Shown here: one piece after another, positions 35,622 to 45,139 of the stretch
Layout: every line of letters begins with the position of its first letter
Position numbering within the stretch: position 1 is the first letter of the stretch
Source of the DNA: JANXSS01 sp025356535
GTDB lineage: Bacteria; Pseudomonadota; Gammaproteobacteria; Burkholderiales; Burkholderiaceae_D
DNA length: 64,000 nt
NCBI GenBank assembly: GCA_043762325.1
Contig: JAYUMU010000174.1
Location: forward strand, 1-64,000
Direction: 5' to 3'
Made by a program: the position numbers and the translations under genes
Notes under the pieces: model-generated
What the model saw: only the letters and a program-made list of their open reading frames with translations
Told to the model about the DNA's origin: nothing
Databases searched by the model: none

Positions 35622-37622
35622 ATGAAAAATATAAAACAATTCCGCATGCGAGCACGGCCGTTGCGTGCAATACGGGGGCTGGCACTATTGCTGGCACTGG
35701 CGGCCGGTAGCGCCGGTGCGGCGGACAACCTGCCTGATCTCGGCGGCGCGCCGGACGACGGCTGGAAGACCGATACCTATCTGGAGAACCATACCGCCAC
35801 GCGCGGGCGCGACGATACCGGCCACAGCGCAGGTCTGTCCAAGTTCCGCAATACCTTGCAGATCGAAGCCGACCGCAAGCTCGGCGACGGCTGGGCTTTC
35901 CACGGTGTCTTTCGCGGCACCTACGACGGCGTCTACCGCTTGAACAAGAACGAGTACGGCGAAGGCGCCGGCGGCCCGGTCAATCTGCAGCAAACGCTCG
36001 GCGGCCAGTTCGCGCCGGTGCCCAACGGCCAGGGACCGGTCGGCCATACGCTCGTCAATTCGCTTGGCCTGACCAATAATGCCTTCGTCGACAGCTATCC
36101 GAACAATCCCAACGACGGGCTGCGCGTGCTCGGTGACCGCTGGCACGGTATCGATGGCGGGGTGGCGTTCGGCGTGCCGGTGCGGCCTTGCAACGTCGAT
36201 CCGCGTGGCTGCATCAATTTCGGCGGCTATGGTGATCGCAGCACCTCGCAACTTGCGTCGCCGGAGTTCAATGACCGGGCCGACTTCGTGCGTGAAGCCT
36301 TCGTCAAGAAGACCTTCGCGCTTGCCGACGGCAAGCAGCTGTTCGTCAAGATCGGCCGCCAGCAGGTGGTGTGGGGCCGCACCGACCTGTTTCGCGTACT
36401 CGACGTCATCAACCCGGTCGACTACTCGCGCAACAACATCTACGACGAGCTGCAGGACATCCGTATTCCGATGTTCATTGCGCAGGCCGAATACCGGATG
36501 GGCGCCAGCGAGTCGATGCAGGATCGTAATCTCCAGGTGGTCTGGAACTTCGACAAATTTCGTCCGAATAACCTTGGCCAGTGCGGCACGGCGAATGTGA
36601 TCCTGGATGCGGGTTGCCTGTTTCGCGGCTTGAAGAACCTGTGGGACAACGGCGGTACGGTGGCGAATTTCGCCAACATCGGGCCGAACACGCTGCTGGC
36701 GACGAATTTCGGTGCGCACCAGATCGGGCTTGCAAATGTCGACCTGCCCGCCTGGAACCTGAAGAACACGCAGCTCGGCATGAAATTCGAGGGTGTCACC
36801 AAGGACGGCGTGAACTTCTCGCTCAACGCGCTCACCTACCGCTCGCAACTGCCTTCGCTGCATGGCGGCCAGCGCGCGGTCAACGCCTTTACCGGCGAGT
36901 TCCGCAACGCCTGGCCCTACCTGATCTCGTTCGACATGGTATATCCGCGGGTGCAGCTGGTCGGCGGATCGCTCGACTTCCAGTTCAAGCCACTGGAAGC
37001 CGCGGTGCGCATGGAAGGCGCCTTTACGAGCGGCGAAGAGTTCGCCAACAGCGCACGCGAACAGCTGTACTCCAAGAACAAGGTTTTTCGCGGTGTCATC
37101 GGTATCGACCGGCCGACTTTCGTGCCTTTCATCAGCACCACCCGCACGACGCTTTTCTCGGGGCAGCTGTTCTGGCAGCACCTGTTCAATCATGAGTTGC
37201 ATGACGGGCCTCTTGGCCAGTACGGCAATGTCGACTGGAAGGACAACGTGATCGGCACCTTCCTGATCAAGTCGTTTCTGGCCGGCGACCGGGTCAGTCC
37301 GCAGATCATCATGGCGCGTGACTTCAAGGCCAAGGCGAATGTCTTTTCGCCTTCAGTTGAATGGAGCACCACCGACAACCTCAAGTTCACCTTCGGCGCC
37401 AACTTGAAAAGCGGCGGCGCCAACATCGGCGACAAGGCAGACGATTGCCGCTCGTGCAATCCGTGGGCGCCGTTCACGGCGCCTTTCGGCGACGCCAATC
37501 CGCTGCAGCCTGGCTCGCGTGGCCTGGCAAGCCTTGAGCCGCTCGGACGGTTCCGGGCCGGCCCGATCGGCACCGCCGTCAACGAAAACGACCTCTTCAT
37601 CACCATGCGTTACAAATTCTGA
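35622..37622 (+). CDS. DUF1302 family predicted outer-membrane protein (module A)
   Basis: A 666-residue exported protein with a signal peptide (cut near GAADN). The mature part is rich in alternating polar/hydrophobic strands with aromatic ends, and has the DUF1302 landmark GRQQVVWGRTDLFRVLDVIN and a terminal residue pattern MRYKF ending in Phe, the usual C-terminal signal of outer-membrane beta-barrels. Function unknown; the family is found beside steroid, terpene and aromatic degradation genes, from memory. Expected location is the outer membrane. It is spaced 79 bases from the MMPL gene and 14 bases before the DUF1329 gene. Confidence 0.85.
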   Translation: MKNIKQFRMRARPLRAIRGLALLLALAAGSAGAADNLPDLGGAPDDGWKTDTYLENHTATRGRDDTGHSAGLSKFRNTLQIEADRKLGDGWAFHGVFRGTYDGVYRLNKNEYGEGAGGPVNLQQTLGGQFAPVPNGQGPVGHTLVNSLGLTNNAFVDSYPNNPNDGLRVLGDRWHGIDGGVAFGVPVRPCNVDPRGCINFGGYGDRSTSQLASPEFNDRADFVREAFVKKTFALADGKQLFVKIGRQQVVWGRTDLFRVLDVINPVDYSRNNIYDELQDIRIPMFIAQAEYRMGASESMQDRNLQVVWNFDKFRPNNLGQCGTANVILDAGCLFRGLKNLWDNGGTVANFANIGPNTLLATNFGAHQIGLANVDLPAWNLKNTQLGMKFEGVTKDGVNFSLNALTYRSQLPSLHGGQRAVNAFTGEFRNAWPYLISFDMVYPRVQLVGGSLDFQFKPLEAAVRMEGAFTSGEEFANSAREQLYSKNKVFRGVIGIDRPTFVPFISTTRTTLFSGQLFWQHLFNHELHDGPLGQYGNVDWKDNVIGTFLIKSFLAGDRVSPQIIMARDFKAKANVFSPSVEWSTTDNLKFTFGANLKSGGANIGDKADDCRSCNPWAPFTAPFGDANPLQPGSRGLASLEPLGRFRAGPIGTAVNENDLFITMRYKF

Positions 37623-37636
37623 TCAAGGAAATCATC

Positions 37637-38944
37637 ATGGGCAAATCACTCTTTCATGCGGTCCTGCCGCTGCTGGCTGCAAGCATTTCGGTGGCGGCAC
37701 TTGCCGCCACCGATGCGGATGTCGAAAAATCGTTTTTCCCCTACAAGAACGGCGTGCCGAGCATGCCGGGTCTTGCCGTTGGCACCGTGATCAACAAGGC
37801 CAACGTCGATCAGTTCAAGGACGCGCTCGATGTCGGCATGTACCAGGTCATCAAGAACGGCTGGTATGAAATCAACGTCGGCAAGACCACGTCCTTCGAC
37901 TCCGACAAGTTCTACGTGGAAGCCACCCGCAAGAACCTCGGCAAGGCCAAGCTGGGTGCGAAGACCGGCGACATCGAAGGTTTCGTCGCCGGACGGCCGT
38001 TCGTGGAAGAGCCTTCCCTGAGCGACCCGCGCGCAGGGGAAAAGCTGGCCTGGAATTTCAAGTACGGCATCAACTGGGGCGACAACGCCGTTATTTCGCC
38101 GTTCTACTGGAAATACAAGGACCTGCAGTCGGCCAAGGTGGAGAAGACGCTGAAACTCAGCTTCGGCTTCCTGAACCTGAAGCATCGCGTGCAGCATGCG
38201 CCGGTGCCGGAGGTCCTGCCCAATCCGTCGGAGCTGTTTCGCGGCATTTACGTCAAGGTCCTGGAGCCGCAGGATCTGAAGAACACCCAGCTGCTGATCC
38301 AGCACTACGAAGACGACCAGAAGCAGGACGACGCCTATCTGTACCTCGGCTTCCAGCGACGGGTGCGGCGCCTGGCGACCGGTCAGCAGTCCGACGCCTT
38401 CCTCGGCTCGGATCTGATGATCGAAGACTTCGAAGGCTACAACGGGCGCGTGGCCGACATGAAGTGGAGCTTCAAGGGCGCGAGGAACATCCTGATGCCG
38501 TTCTATAACCACAACGAGATGAAGCTGACCGACGAATTCAAGGAGGCCGACGGCTACAAGTACGTCGACTTCCACGGCCAGGGCGGCTGCTTTCCGGACG
38601 TGACCTGGCAGCTGCGCAAGGTGTATGTGCTCGAAGCGGTGCCGGTCGGCCCGAGCCCGGTCGGCAAGCGCGTGCTGCATATCGATGCGCAGGTATCGAG
38701 CATCAACCGCACCCTCGTCTATGACCGCAAGGGCGAATTGTGGAAGAGCTGGACCATCGGCAAGTCGCATCCGGATTTCCATCTGGCCGTCAACAAGGGC
38801 ACCGGCATTGCCATCGACGATTCGTTCTCGATGGTCGACGTCCAGACCAAGCATTGCACCACCGGCCAGTTCAAGGGACAGGTCGATCCGAAACAGGTGC
38901 CGCCATCGATGTTCCAGGTGCAGTACATGCGCGGCGGCGAATAA
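37637..38944 (+). CDS. DUF1329 family periplasmic protein (module A)
   Basis: A 435-residue exported protein with a signal peptide (cut near ALAATD). Family landmarks: FLNLKHRV, GFQRRVRRL (Gln240 onward), SDLMIEDFEGYNGR and VYVLEAVPVG. I recall DUF1329 being placed with LolA/LolB-like lipid carriers; that should be checked. It ends a four-gene run and is followed by a hairpin plus T tract. With an MMPL pump and an outer-membrane barrel it would make a continuous route across the envelope for a hydrophobic compound. That is inference; no substrate is known. Confidence 0.85.
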   Translation: MGKSLFHAVLPLLAASISVAALAATDADVEKSFFPYKNGVPSMPGLAVGTVINKANVDQFKDALDVGMYQVIKNGWYEINVGKTTSFDSDKFYVEATRKNLGKAKLGAKTGDIEGFVAGRPFVEEPSLSDPRAGEKLAWNFKYGINWGDNAVISPFYWKYKDLQSAKVEKTLKLSFGFLNLKHRVQHAPVPEVLPNPSELFRGIYVKVLEPQDLKNTQLLIQHYEDDQKQDDAYLYLGFQRRVRRLATGQQSDAFLGSDLMIEDFEGYNGRVADMKWSFKGARNILMPFYNHNEMKLTDEFKEADGYKYVDFHGQGGCFPDVTWQLRKVYVLEAVPVGPSPVGKRVLHIDAQVSSINRTLVYDRKGELWKSWTIGKSHPDFHLAVNKGTGIAIDDSFSMVDVQTKHCTTGQFKGQVDPKQVPPSMFQVQYMRGGE

Positions 38945-38961
38945 ACGATTTCGAGGCAGGT

Positions 38962-39006
38962 CCGTCGCTGCGGGCAGGGGTTGCCTGCAGCGGACGGGCT
39001 GTTTTT
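38962..39006 (+). terminator. terminator-like hairpin between module A and dmpC
   Basis: CCGTCGCTGC pairs with GCAGCGGACGG (one bulge), with an inner GGCAGGGGTTGCC stem, then GTTTTTG. It suggests module A and the lower meta pathway are separate or attenuated transcripts. Confidence 0.6.
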
Positions 39007-39033
39007 GATGGTGGTTTTTTAGGATGCGCTGCA

Positions 39034-40488
39034 ATGAAAGAGATTACCAATTTTATCAACGGTGAATTCGTCGCTACCGGAAACTGGTTCGACAAGCGTT
39101 CGCCCTACGACGGCAAGCTGATTGCCCGGGTTGCCGAAGCGGGCCGGGCCGAAGTCGACGCTGCAGTCACTGCTGCCCAGGCCGCCCTGCGCGGACCCTG
39201 GGGCAGGCTGACGGTCGCCGACCGGGTCGAGATGCTGCATGCGGTAGCCAATGAGATCGAGCGCCGCTTCGAGGATTTCTGCGAAGCCGAGATGACCGAT
39301 ATCGGCCAGCCGGCGCATTTCATCCGTCACGTCGATGTGCCGCGCGGCGCTGCCAATTTCAAGATCTTCGCCGATGTGATCAAGAACGTGCCGACCGAAT
39401 TCTTCGAAATGGCCACACCCGACGGTCGCGGCGCCATCAACTATTCCCTGCGTGCGCCGGTGGGCGTGGTCGCCGTGATCTGCCCGTGGAACCTGCCGTT
39501 CCTGCTGATGACCTGGAAGCTGGGGCCGGCACTGGCGTGCGGTAACACGGTCGTGGTCAAGCCTTCGGAAGAAACACCGCAGACGGCCTGGCTGCTGGCC
39601 GAGGTCATGCAGAAGGTCGGCGTGCCCAAGGGCGTCTTCAACGTCGTCAACGGTTTCGGGCCGGATGCGGCTGGCGAGTTCCTGACCATGCATCCCAAGG
39701 TCGATGCCATTACCTTCACCGGCGAGACGCGCACCGGCGCTGCCATCATGAAGGCCGCAGCCGAGGGCGCACGGCCCGTGTCGCTCGAAATGGGTGGCAA
39801 GAACGCGGCGATCGTCTTTGCCGACTGCGACATGGACGCCGCCATCGAAGGCACGCTGCGCTCGTCTTTTGCCAACTGTGGCCAGGTCTGCCTGGGTACC
39901 GAGCGGATTTACGTCGAGCGACCGATCTTCGACGCGTTCGTCAAGCGACTGAAAGAAGGCGTCGAAAAAATGACGCCCGGTCTGCCGGACGACCCGGCAA
40001 GCGGCATGGGTCCGCTGATCTCGCAGGAGCACCGCAAAAAGGTCCTGTCGTATTACCGCATCGCCGTGGAAGAAGGCGCCACGGTGGTGACCGGCGGCGG
40101 CATACCCGTCATGCCCGAACCGTTGCAGGGCGGTTCATGGATACAACCGACGATCTGGACCGGCCTGCCGGACTCGGCCACGGTCCTGCGCGAAGAGATT
40201 TTCGGGCCATGCTGCCATGTGGCGCCGTTCGACACCGAGGAAGAAGTGGTGATGCGCGCCAACGACAATCCCTACGGCCTCGCCAGTGCGATCTGGACCA
40301 CGCATCTGCAGCGCGCACACCGCATGGCCGGCGCCATTCAAGCCGGCATCGTCTGGGTCAATTCCTGGTTCCTGCGCGACCTGCGCACACCCTTTGGCGG
40401 CAGCAAGCAATCCGGCATCGGGCGTGAAGGCGGCGTGCATTCGCTGGAGTTCTACACCGAATTGAAAAACGTCTGCATCAAGCTCTGA
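39034..40488 (+). CDS. dmpC: 2-hydroxymuconic semialdehyde dehydrogenase DmpC
   Basis: A 484-residue NAD-dependent aldehyde dehydrogenase of the XylG/DmpC size. Catalytic C286 in GQVCLGTERI, base Glu in LEMGGKNA, and FTGETRTG nucleotide-binding segment. It takes the ring-cleavage product into the 4-oxalocrotonate branch. The ATG at 39034 starts the conserved KEITNFINGEFV; the frame extends back to 38740 inside the DUF1329 gene without coding character. It leads the lower pathway genes. Confidence 0.9.
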   Translation: MKEITNFINGEFVATGNWFDKRSPYDGKLIARVAEAGRAEVDAAVTAAQAALRGPWGRLTVADRVEMLHAVANEIERRFEDFCEAEMTDIGQPAHFIRHVDVPRGAANFKIFADVIKNVPTEFFEMATPDGRGAINYSLRAPVGVVAVICPWNLPFLLMTWKLGPALACGNTVVVKPSEETPQTAWLLAEVMQKVGVPKGVFNVVNGFGPDAAGEFLTMHPKVDAITFTGETRTGAAIMKAAAEGARPVSLEMGGKNAAIVFADCDMDAAIEGTLRSSFANCGQVCLGTERIYVERPIFDAFVKRLKEGVEKMTPGLPDDPASGMGPLISQEHRKKVLSYYRIAVEEGATVVTGGGIPVMPEPLQGGSWIQPTIWTGLPDSATVLREEIFGPCCHVAPFDTEEEVVMRANDNPYGLASAIWTTHLQRAHRMAGAIQAGIVWVNSWFLRDLRTPFGGSKQSGIGREGGVHSLEFYTELKNVCIKL

Positions 40489-40524
40489 GCATCCGCCAGC
40501 CACCACACTTAACCCGGACCCGCC

Positions 40525-41307
40525 ATGGAAACCAACCTGATTACCCGACTCGGTGACGAACTGTACGACGCGCTGACGGCCCGCACCGTGGTCGACCCGC
40601 TGACCAGTCGCCATCCCGACATCACGCTCGACGACGCTTACCACATCCAGCAGCGCATGGTCGAGCGGCGCGTGCAGGCCGGCGAACGCATCATCGGCAA
40701 GAAGATCGGCGTCACCTCGCGCGCCGTGATGAACATGCTCGGTGTCTATCGCCCCGATTTCGGCTACATGTTGGACGGCATGACCTACAACGAAGGCCAG
40801 TCGGTCGACATGACGACACTGATCCAGCCGAAAGCCGAAGGCGAGATCGCTTTCATCTTGAAGCGCGACCTGCTGGGGCCCGGCATTACCAATGCCGACG
40901 TGCTGGCGGCAACCGAATGCGTGATGCCGTGTTTCGAAATCGTCGACTCGCGCATCCGCGACTGGAAGATCAGAATCCAGGACACGGTGGCCGACAACGC
41001 TTCCTGCGGTGTGTTCGTGTTGGGCGACCAGGCCGTCGACCCGCGCAAGATCGATCTGTCGCTGTGCGGCATGGTCCTTGAGCGCAACGGCGAGATTATC
41101 GCAACCGGCGCCGGCGCCGCAGCGCTCGGCTCGCCGGTCAATGCCGTGACGTGGCTGGCCAACACCATGGGCGCGCTCGGCATTCCGCTCAAGGCCGGGG
41201 AAGTGATCCTCTCCGGCGCGCTGGCGGCGATGTTCCCGGCCAAGGCCGGCGACAGCTTCCGCGTCAGCATCGGCGGCCTCGGCAGTTGCTCTGTTCGCTT
41301 TCATTGA
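40525..41307 (+). CDS. dmpE: 2-oxopent-4-enoate hydratase DmpE
   Basis: A 260-residue member of the hydratase/decarboxylase family. It is assigned as hydratase from the IGKKIGVTSRAV region, PKAEGEIAF metal-site glutamates and the ADNASCGVFV segment, and because the other family member (DmpH) is encoded later in the cluster. It hydrates 2-hydroxypenta-2,4-dienoate to 4-hydroxy-2-oxovalerate. The two enzymes are similar, so assignment between DmpE and DmpH rests on these motifs and order. Confidence 0.85.
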   Translation: METNLITRLGDELYDALTARTVVDPLTSRHPDITLDDAYHIQQRMVERRVQAGERIIGKKIGVTSRAVMNMLGVYRPDFGYMLDGMTYNEGQSVDMTTLIQPKAEGEIAFILKRDLLGPGITNADVLAATECVMPCFEIVDSRIRDWKIRIQDTVADNASCGVFVLGDQAVDPRKIDLSLCGMVLERNGEIIATGAGAAALGSPVNAVTWLANTMGALGIPLKAGEVILSGALAAMFPAKAGDSFRVSIGGLGSCSVRFH

Positions 41308-41347
41308 ATTCAGACGTCAGCCTTGCAATTCCACAGGAGTATTTCTC

Positions 41348-42259
41348 ATGAAAAAAATCAAGTGCGCCGTGATCGGCCCCGGCAACATCGGCACCGACCT
41401 GCTGGCAAAACTGCAGCGCAGCGCGGTGCTGGAACCGGTCTGGATGGTCGGCATCGATGCGGCTTCCGACGGCCTGGTGCGGGCTCGCGCAATGGGCATC
41501 AAGACCACGGCCGACGGTGTCGATGGCCTGCTGCCGCATGTGCTGGCCGATGACGTGCGCATCGCCTTCGATGCCACCAGTGCTTACGTGCATGCAGAGA
41601 ATTCGCGCAAGCTCAATGCGCTCGGCGTGATGATGATCGATCTGACGCCGGCTGCCATCGGACCGTTTTGCGTGCCGCCGGTGAACCTGCGGGAACTGAT
41701 CGGCAAGAACGAAATGAATGTCAACATGGTCACCTGCGGCGGTCAGGCGACGATTCCGATGGTCGCGGCGATCTCCCGGGTGCAGCCGGTGGCCTATGGC
41801 GAAATCATCGCCACCGCATCGTCGCGTTCGGCCGGTCCCGGCACCCGCAGGAACATCGACGAATTCACGCGCACCACCGCGCGGGCGATTCGCGAAGTCG
41901 GCGGCGCCGTCAAGAGCAAGGCGATCATCGTCCTCAACCCGGCCGAGCCGCCGATCATCATGCGCGACACGGTGCACTGCCTGACCGAGACGGCTCCAGA
42001 CCAGGAAAAGATCACCGCGTCCGTGCACGCGATGATCGGCGAAGTCCAGAAATACGTACCTGGCTACAAGCTGGTCAATGGTCCTGTCTTCGACGGCAAC
42101 CGCGTCTCGCTGTTTCTGGAAGTAGAGGGCCTGGGCGACTATCTGCCCAAATACGCCGGCAACCTCGACATCATGACGGCCGCCGCCGCCCGGACTGCCG
42201 AAATGTTTGCCGAAGAACTGATCAGCGGCATGCTGGCGTCCGCGCACGCCGCCGCCTGA
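41348..42259 (+). CDS. dmpF: acylating acetaldehyde dehydrogenase DmpF
   Basis: A 303-residue enzyme with an N-terminal Rossmann fold (GPGNIGTDL) and the catalytic cysteine C130 in MVTCGGQAT. It turns acetaldehyde, channelled from the aldolase encoded next, into acetyl-CoA with NAD and CoA. The spacing of 16 bases to dmpG and the AGGAGAAG site there fit the standard channelled pair. Confidence 0.93.
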   Translation: MKKIKCAVIGPGNIGTDLLAKLQRSAVLEPVWMVGIDAASDGLVRARAMGIKTTADGVDGLLPHVLADDVRIAFDATSAYVHAENSRKLNALGVMMIDLTPAAIGPFCVPPVNLRELIGKNEMNVNMVTCGGQATIPMVAAISRVQPVAYGEIIATASSRSAGPGTRRNIDEFTRTTARAIREVGGAVKSKAIIVLNPAEPPIIMRDTVHCLTETAPDQEKITASVHAMIGEVQKYVPGYKLVNGPVFDGNRVSLFLEVEGLGDYLPKYAGNLDIMTAAAARTAEMFAEELISGMLASAHAAA

Positions 42260-42275
42260 GCACAAGGAGAAGACA

Positions 42276-43307
42276 ATGAACCTCAGCGGAAAAAAAATCA
42301 TCCTGCATGACAACACCCTGCGTGACGGCATGCATCCGAAGCGGCACCAGATCACCATCGAGCAAATGATTGCCGTGGCCAGGGGACTCGACGCGGCCGG
42401 CATGCCGCTGCTGGAAATCACCCATGGCGACGGCCTGGGCGGCGCTTCCGTGAACTACGGTTTCTCGCGCCACAGCGATGTCGAGTACCTCAACGCCGTC
42501 ATACCGCTGCTCAAGCACACCAAGGTGTCGGCCCTGCTGGTGCCGGGCATCGGCACCGTCGAGGATCTGCGCGAAGCACACGCCTGCGGCCTGCACACGG
42601 TGCGTATCGCCACCCATTGCACCGAAGCGGACGTGTCCGAACAGCACATCGACGCAGCGCGCAAGATGGGTCTCGACACCGTCGGCTTCCTGATGATGGC
42701 GCACATGGCAAGTCCCGAGAAGCTGGTCGAACAGGCGCGGCTCATGGAGTCCTACGGCGCCCAATGCGTCTATGTCACCGACTCGGCCGGTTACCTGCTG
42801 CCGGACGGGGTCAGCGAGCGCGTCGCCGCGCTGCGTGCCGCGCTCAGGCCGGACACCCAGATCGGTTTTCACGGCCATCACAACCTGGCGATGGGCGTGG
42901 CAAATTCGCTGGCGGCAGTCGAGGCCGGCGCGATCCGTATCGACGGCTCGACCAATGGCCTGGGCGCCGGCGCCGGCAACACGCCGCTGGAAGTCTTCGT
43001 TGCGGTCTGCAACCGGATGGGCATCGAAACCGGCGTCGACCTGTACAAGATCATGGACCTGGCAGAAGACGTCGTGTTGCCGATGATGGATCACATCGTG
43101 CGGGTCGACCGGGATGCGCTCACGCTCGGCTATGCCGGCGTCTATTCGACCTTCCTGCTGTTTGCCAAGCGCGCCGCCGTCAAGTACAACGTGCCGGCGC
43201 GCGACATCTTAGTCGAGCTCGGCCGCCGCGGCATGGTCGCCGGCCAGGAGGACATGATCGAGGACACCGCGCTGACCTTGGCGCGTGAGCGGGGAGTCGC
43301 AGCATGA
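42276..43307 (+). CDS. dmpG: 4-hydroxy-2-oxovalerate aldolase DmpG
   Basis: A 343-residue metal-dependent aldolase of the DmpG family. Landmarks: HDNTLRDGMHPKRHQ at residues about 9-23, and the metal-binding GFHGHHNLAMG near residue 195. It splits 4-hydroxy-2-oxovalerate into pyruvate and acetaldehyde and forms a channel with DmpF. Its end overlaps the start of dmpH by four bases. Confidence 0.94.
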   Translation: MNLSGKKIILHDNTLRDGMHPKRHQITIEQMIAVARGLDAAGMPLLEITHGDGLGGASVNYGFSRHSDVEYLNAVIPLLKHTKVSALLVPGIGTVEDLREAHACGLHTVRIATHCTEADVSEQHIDAARKMGLDTVGFLMMAHMASPEKLVEQARLMESYGAQCVYVTDSAGYLLPDGVSERVAALRAALRPDTQIGFHGHHNLAMGVANSLAAVEAGAIRIDGSTNGLGAGAGNTPLEVFVAVCNRMGIETGVDLYKIMDLAEDVVLPMMDHIVRVDRDALTLGYAGVYSTFLLFAKRAAVKYNVPARDILVELGRRGMVAGQEDMIEDTALTLARERGVAA

Positions 43308-44095
43308 ATCTCGACCGGGCCACCATCATCCACCTGGCCGCGCACCTGGAAGACTGCGAGCGCGACGCACGCGACACGACCAAGATCACCAATGAATATC
43401 CGGACATGGACTGGGACGACGCCTACGCGATCCAGGACGAGATCCGCCGCCGCAAGGTGGCGCGCGGTGCGCGCATCGTCGGTTTCAAGGCCGGCCTGAC
43501 CTCGCATGCAAAGATGAAGCAGATGGGTGTCGAGACGCCATGCTTCGGCTTCCTGGCGGACTATTTTTCCGTGCCGGAAGGCGGTGAATGCAGGGTCTCG
43601 GAACTGATCCATCCGAAGGTCGAACCGGAAATCGCCTTCGTCACCAAGACCGTCCTGAAGGGGCCGGGCTGCCATATCGGCACCGTGCTGGCGGCGATCG
43701 ACTTCGTCATGCCGGGCATCGAGGTCATCGATTCCCGCTACCGCGACTTCAAGTTCGATCTCAAGAGCGTCATTGCCGACAACACCTCGGCGGTGCGATT
43801 CGTGGTCGGTGGACGGCCGGTCGCCGTTGCCGAGGTCGACTTGCGCACGGTCGGGGTCGTCCTCGAAAAAAATGGTGAGCCGGTCGCCTTCGGCGCCGGC
43901 GCCGCGGTGCTCGGCCATCCGGCTGCGGCAATCGCCATGCTGGTCAACCACCTGGCCGCACGTGGCGAGGAAATTCCGGCCGGCTCGCTGATTCTCTCCG
44001 GCGGCATTACCGAAGCCGTTGCCGTAAAGGCCGGCGACTCGGTATGCCTGCGGGTACAGGGCATGGGCTCTGTCGGCATGCGTTTTACCGCATAA
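43304..44095 (+). CDS. dmpH: 4-oxalocrotonate decarboxylase DmpH
   Basis: A 263-residue member of the hydratase/decarboxylase family. FKAGLTSHAKMKQMGV and HPKVEPEIAF are the decarboxylase-type versions of the motifs seen in dmpE, and DNTSAVRFVVGG replaces the hydratase ADNASCG. It decarboxylates 2-oxo-3-hexenedioate to the dienoate used by DmpE. ATGA overlap with dmpG shows coupling. Confidence 0.88.
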   Translation: MNLDRATIIHLAAHLEDCERDARDTTKITNEYPDMDWDDAYAIQDEIRRRKVARGARIVGFKAGLTSHAKMKQMGVETPCFGFLADYFSVPEGGECRVSELIHPKVEPEIAFVTKTVLKGPGCHIGTVLAAIDFVMPGIEVIDSRYRDFKFDLKSVIADNTSAVRFVVGGRPVAVAEVDLRTVGVVLEKNGEPVAFGAGAAVLGHPAAAIAMLVNHLAARGEEIPAGSLILSGGITEAVAVKAGDSVCLRVQGMGSVGMRFTA

Positions 44096-44121
44096 ATCGC
44101 GCACATTAAAAGGAGCACAAC

Positions 44122-44313
44122 ATGCCATTCGCACAGATCTACATGATTGAAGGCCGTACCGAAGACCAGAAGCGGGCCGTGATTGAAAAAGTCACGCAGG
44201 CGATGGTCGATGCCATCGGCGCGCCGAAAGAAAACGTGCGCGTCTGGATCCACGACATGCCGAAGGAGAACTGGGGCATAGCGGGTGTGAGTGTCAAGGA
44301 CCTTGGTCGCTAG
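44122..44313 (+). CDS. dmpI: 4-oxalocrotonate tautomerase DmpI
   Basis: A 63-residue protein whose mature N-terminus would be the catalytic proline (MPFAQIYMIEGR), with the family's Arg and the EENVRVWIHDMPKENWGI-like active-site segment. It isomerises 2-hydroxymuconate to 2-oxo-3-hexenedioate as an oligomer. AAGGAG lies ahead of it; it ends one base before the start of the hydrolase gene. Confidence 0.93.
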   Translation: MPFAQIYMIEGRTEDQKRAVIEKVTQAMVDAIGAPKENVRVWIHDMPKENWGIAGVSVKDLGR

Positions 44314-44314
44314 G

Positions 44315-45139
44315 ATGCTCACGAATCCTGAAATCGGCCGATCCGTCCTTGCCAATGGCATCGCCACGAACTATCACGATGTCGGTGACGGGCCGCCCGT
44401 GTTGCTCATTCACGGTTCCGGCCCGGGTGTGACCGGATGGGCAAACTGGCGCATGACGATTCCGGCGCTGGCAACGCGCTTCCGGGTGCTGGCGCCCGAC
44501 ATGGTCGGCTTCGGCTACACCGAGCGGCCGGCGGGCGTGCAATACGACATGCATACGTGGGTCAGCCATATCCTCGGCTTCATGGATGCGACCGGCGTCG
44601 ACAAGGCGCATGTGATCGGCAATTCCTTCGGCGGCGCCCTGGCGCTGGCGCTGGCCATTCGCGCACCGCTGCGCGTCGACCGGCTGGTTCTGATGGGCAG
44701 CGCCGGGCTCTCCTTTCCGATCACCGAGGGGTTGGAGCGGGTGTGGGGTTATGAACCGTCGATCGAGGCAATGCGCGGCTTGCTGGACGTGTTCGCGTTC
44801 GACCGCGGGATGATGACCGAAGAGCTGGCGCGCATGCGATACGAGGCGAGCATCAGGCCGGGTTTTCAGGAAGCGTTCGCGCAAATGTTTCCGGCACCGC
44901 GGCAGCGTGGCGTCGACGGGCTTGCAAGTTCGGAAACCGATATCGGCGCACTGACACACTCGACGCTGATCGTGCACGGGCGTGAAGACAAGGTCATTCC
45001 ACTGGCAAGTTCCTGCAGGCTGTTCGATCTGATCGCGCGCGCGCAGCTGCATGTGTTCGGCCAGTGCGGTCACTGGACCCAGATCGAGCACGCGGCGCGT
45101 TTCAACCGCATGGTCGGGGATTTTCTCGGCGAGGGGTAA
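44315..45139 (+). CDS. dmpD: 2-hydroxymuconic semialdehyde hydrolase DmpD
   Basis: A 274-residue alpha/beta hydrolase. Oxyanion motif HGSGPG, nucleophile S104 in GNSFGG, acid D225 in GREDKV and H253 in GHWTQ complete the triad. It hydrolyses 2-hydroxymuconic semialdehyde or its methyl ketone analogues to the dienoate, the branch needed for methylphenols. In the classic dmp order it follows dmpC; here it is at the end of the operon. Start at the ATG at 44315 just after the dmpI stop. Confidence 0.9.
   Translation: MLTNPEIGRSVLANGIATNYHDVGDGPPVLLIHGSGPGVTGWANWRMTIPALATRFRVLAPDMVGFGYTERPAGVQYDMHTWVSHILGFMDATGVDKAHVIGNSFGGALALALAIRAPLRVDRLVLMGSAGLSFPITEGLERVWGYEPSIEAMRGLLDVFAFDRGMMTEELARMRYEASIRPGFQEAFAQMFPAPRQRGVDGLASSETDIGALTHSTLIVHGREDKVIPLASSCRLFDLIARAQLHVFGQCGHWTQIEHAARFNRMVGDFLGEG

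Noticed and set aside
38740..39033. N-terminal extension of dmpC
   Set aside because: It lies within the DUF1329 gene and its hairpin and shows no dehydrogenase character.
22840..45139. Whole phenol cluster as a transposon or plasmid insertion
   Set aside because: I see no transposase, inverted repeat ends, tRNA target or integrase, although horizontal spread of dmp clusters is common.
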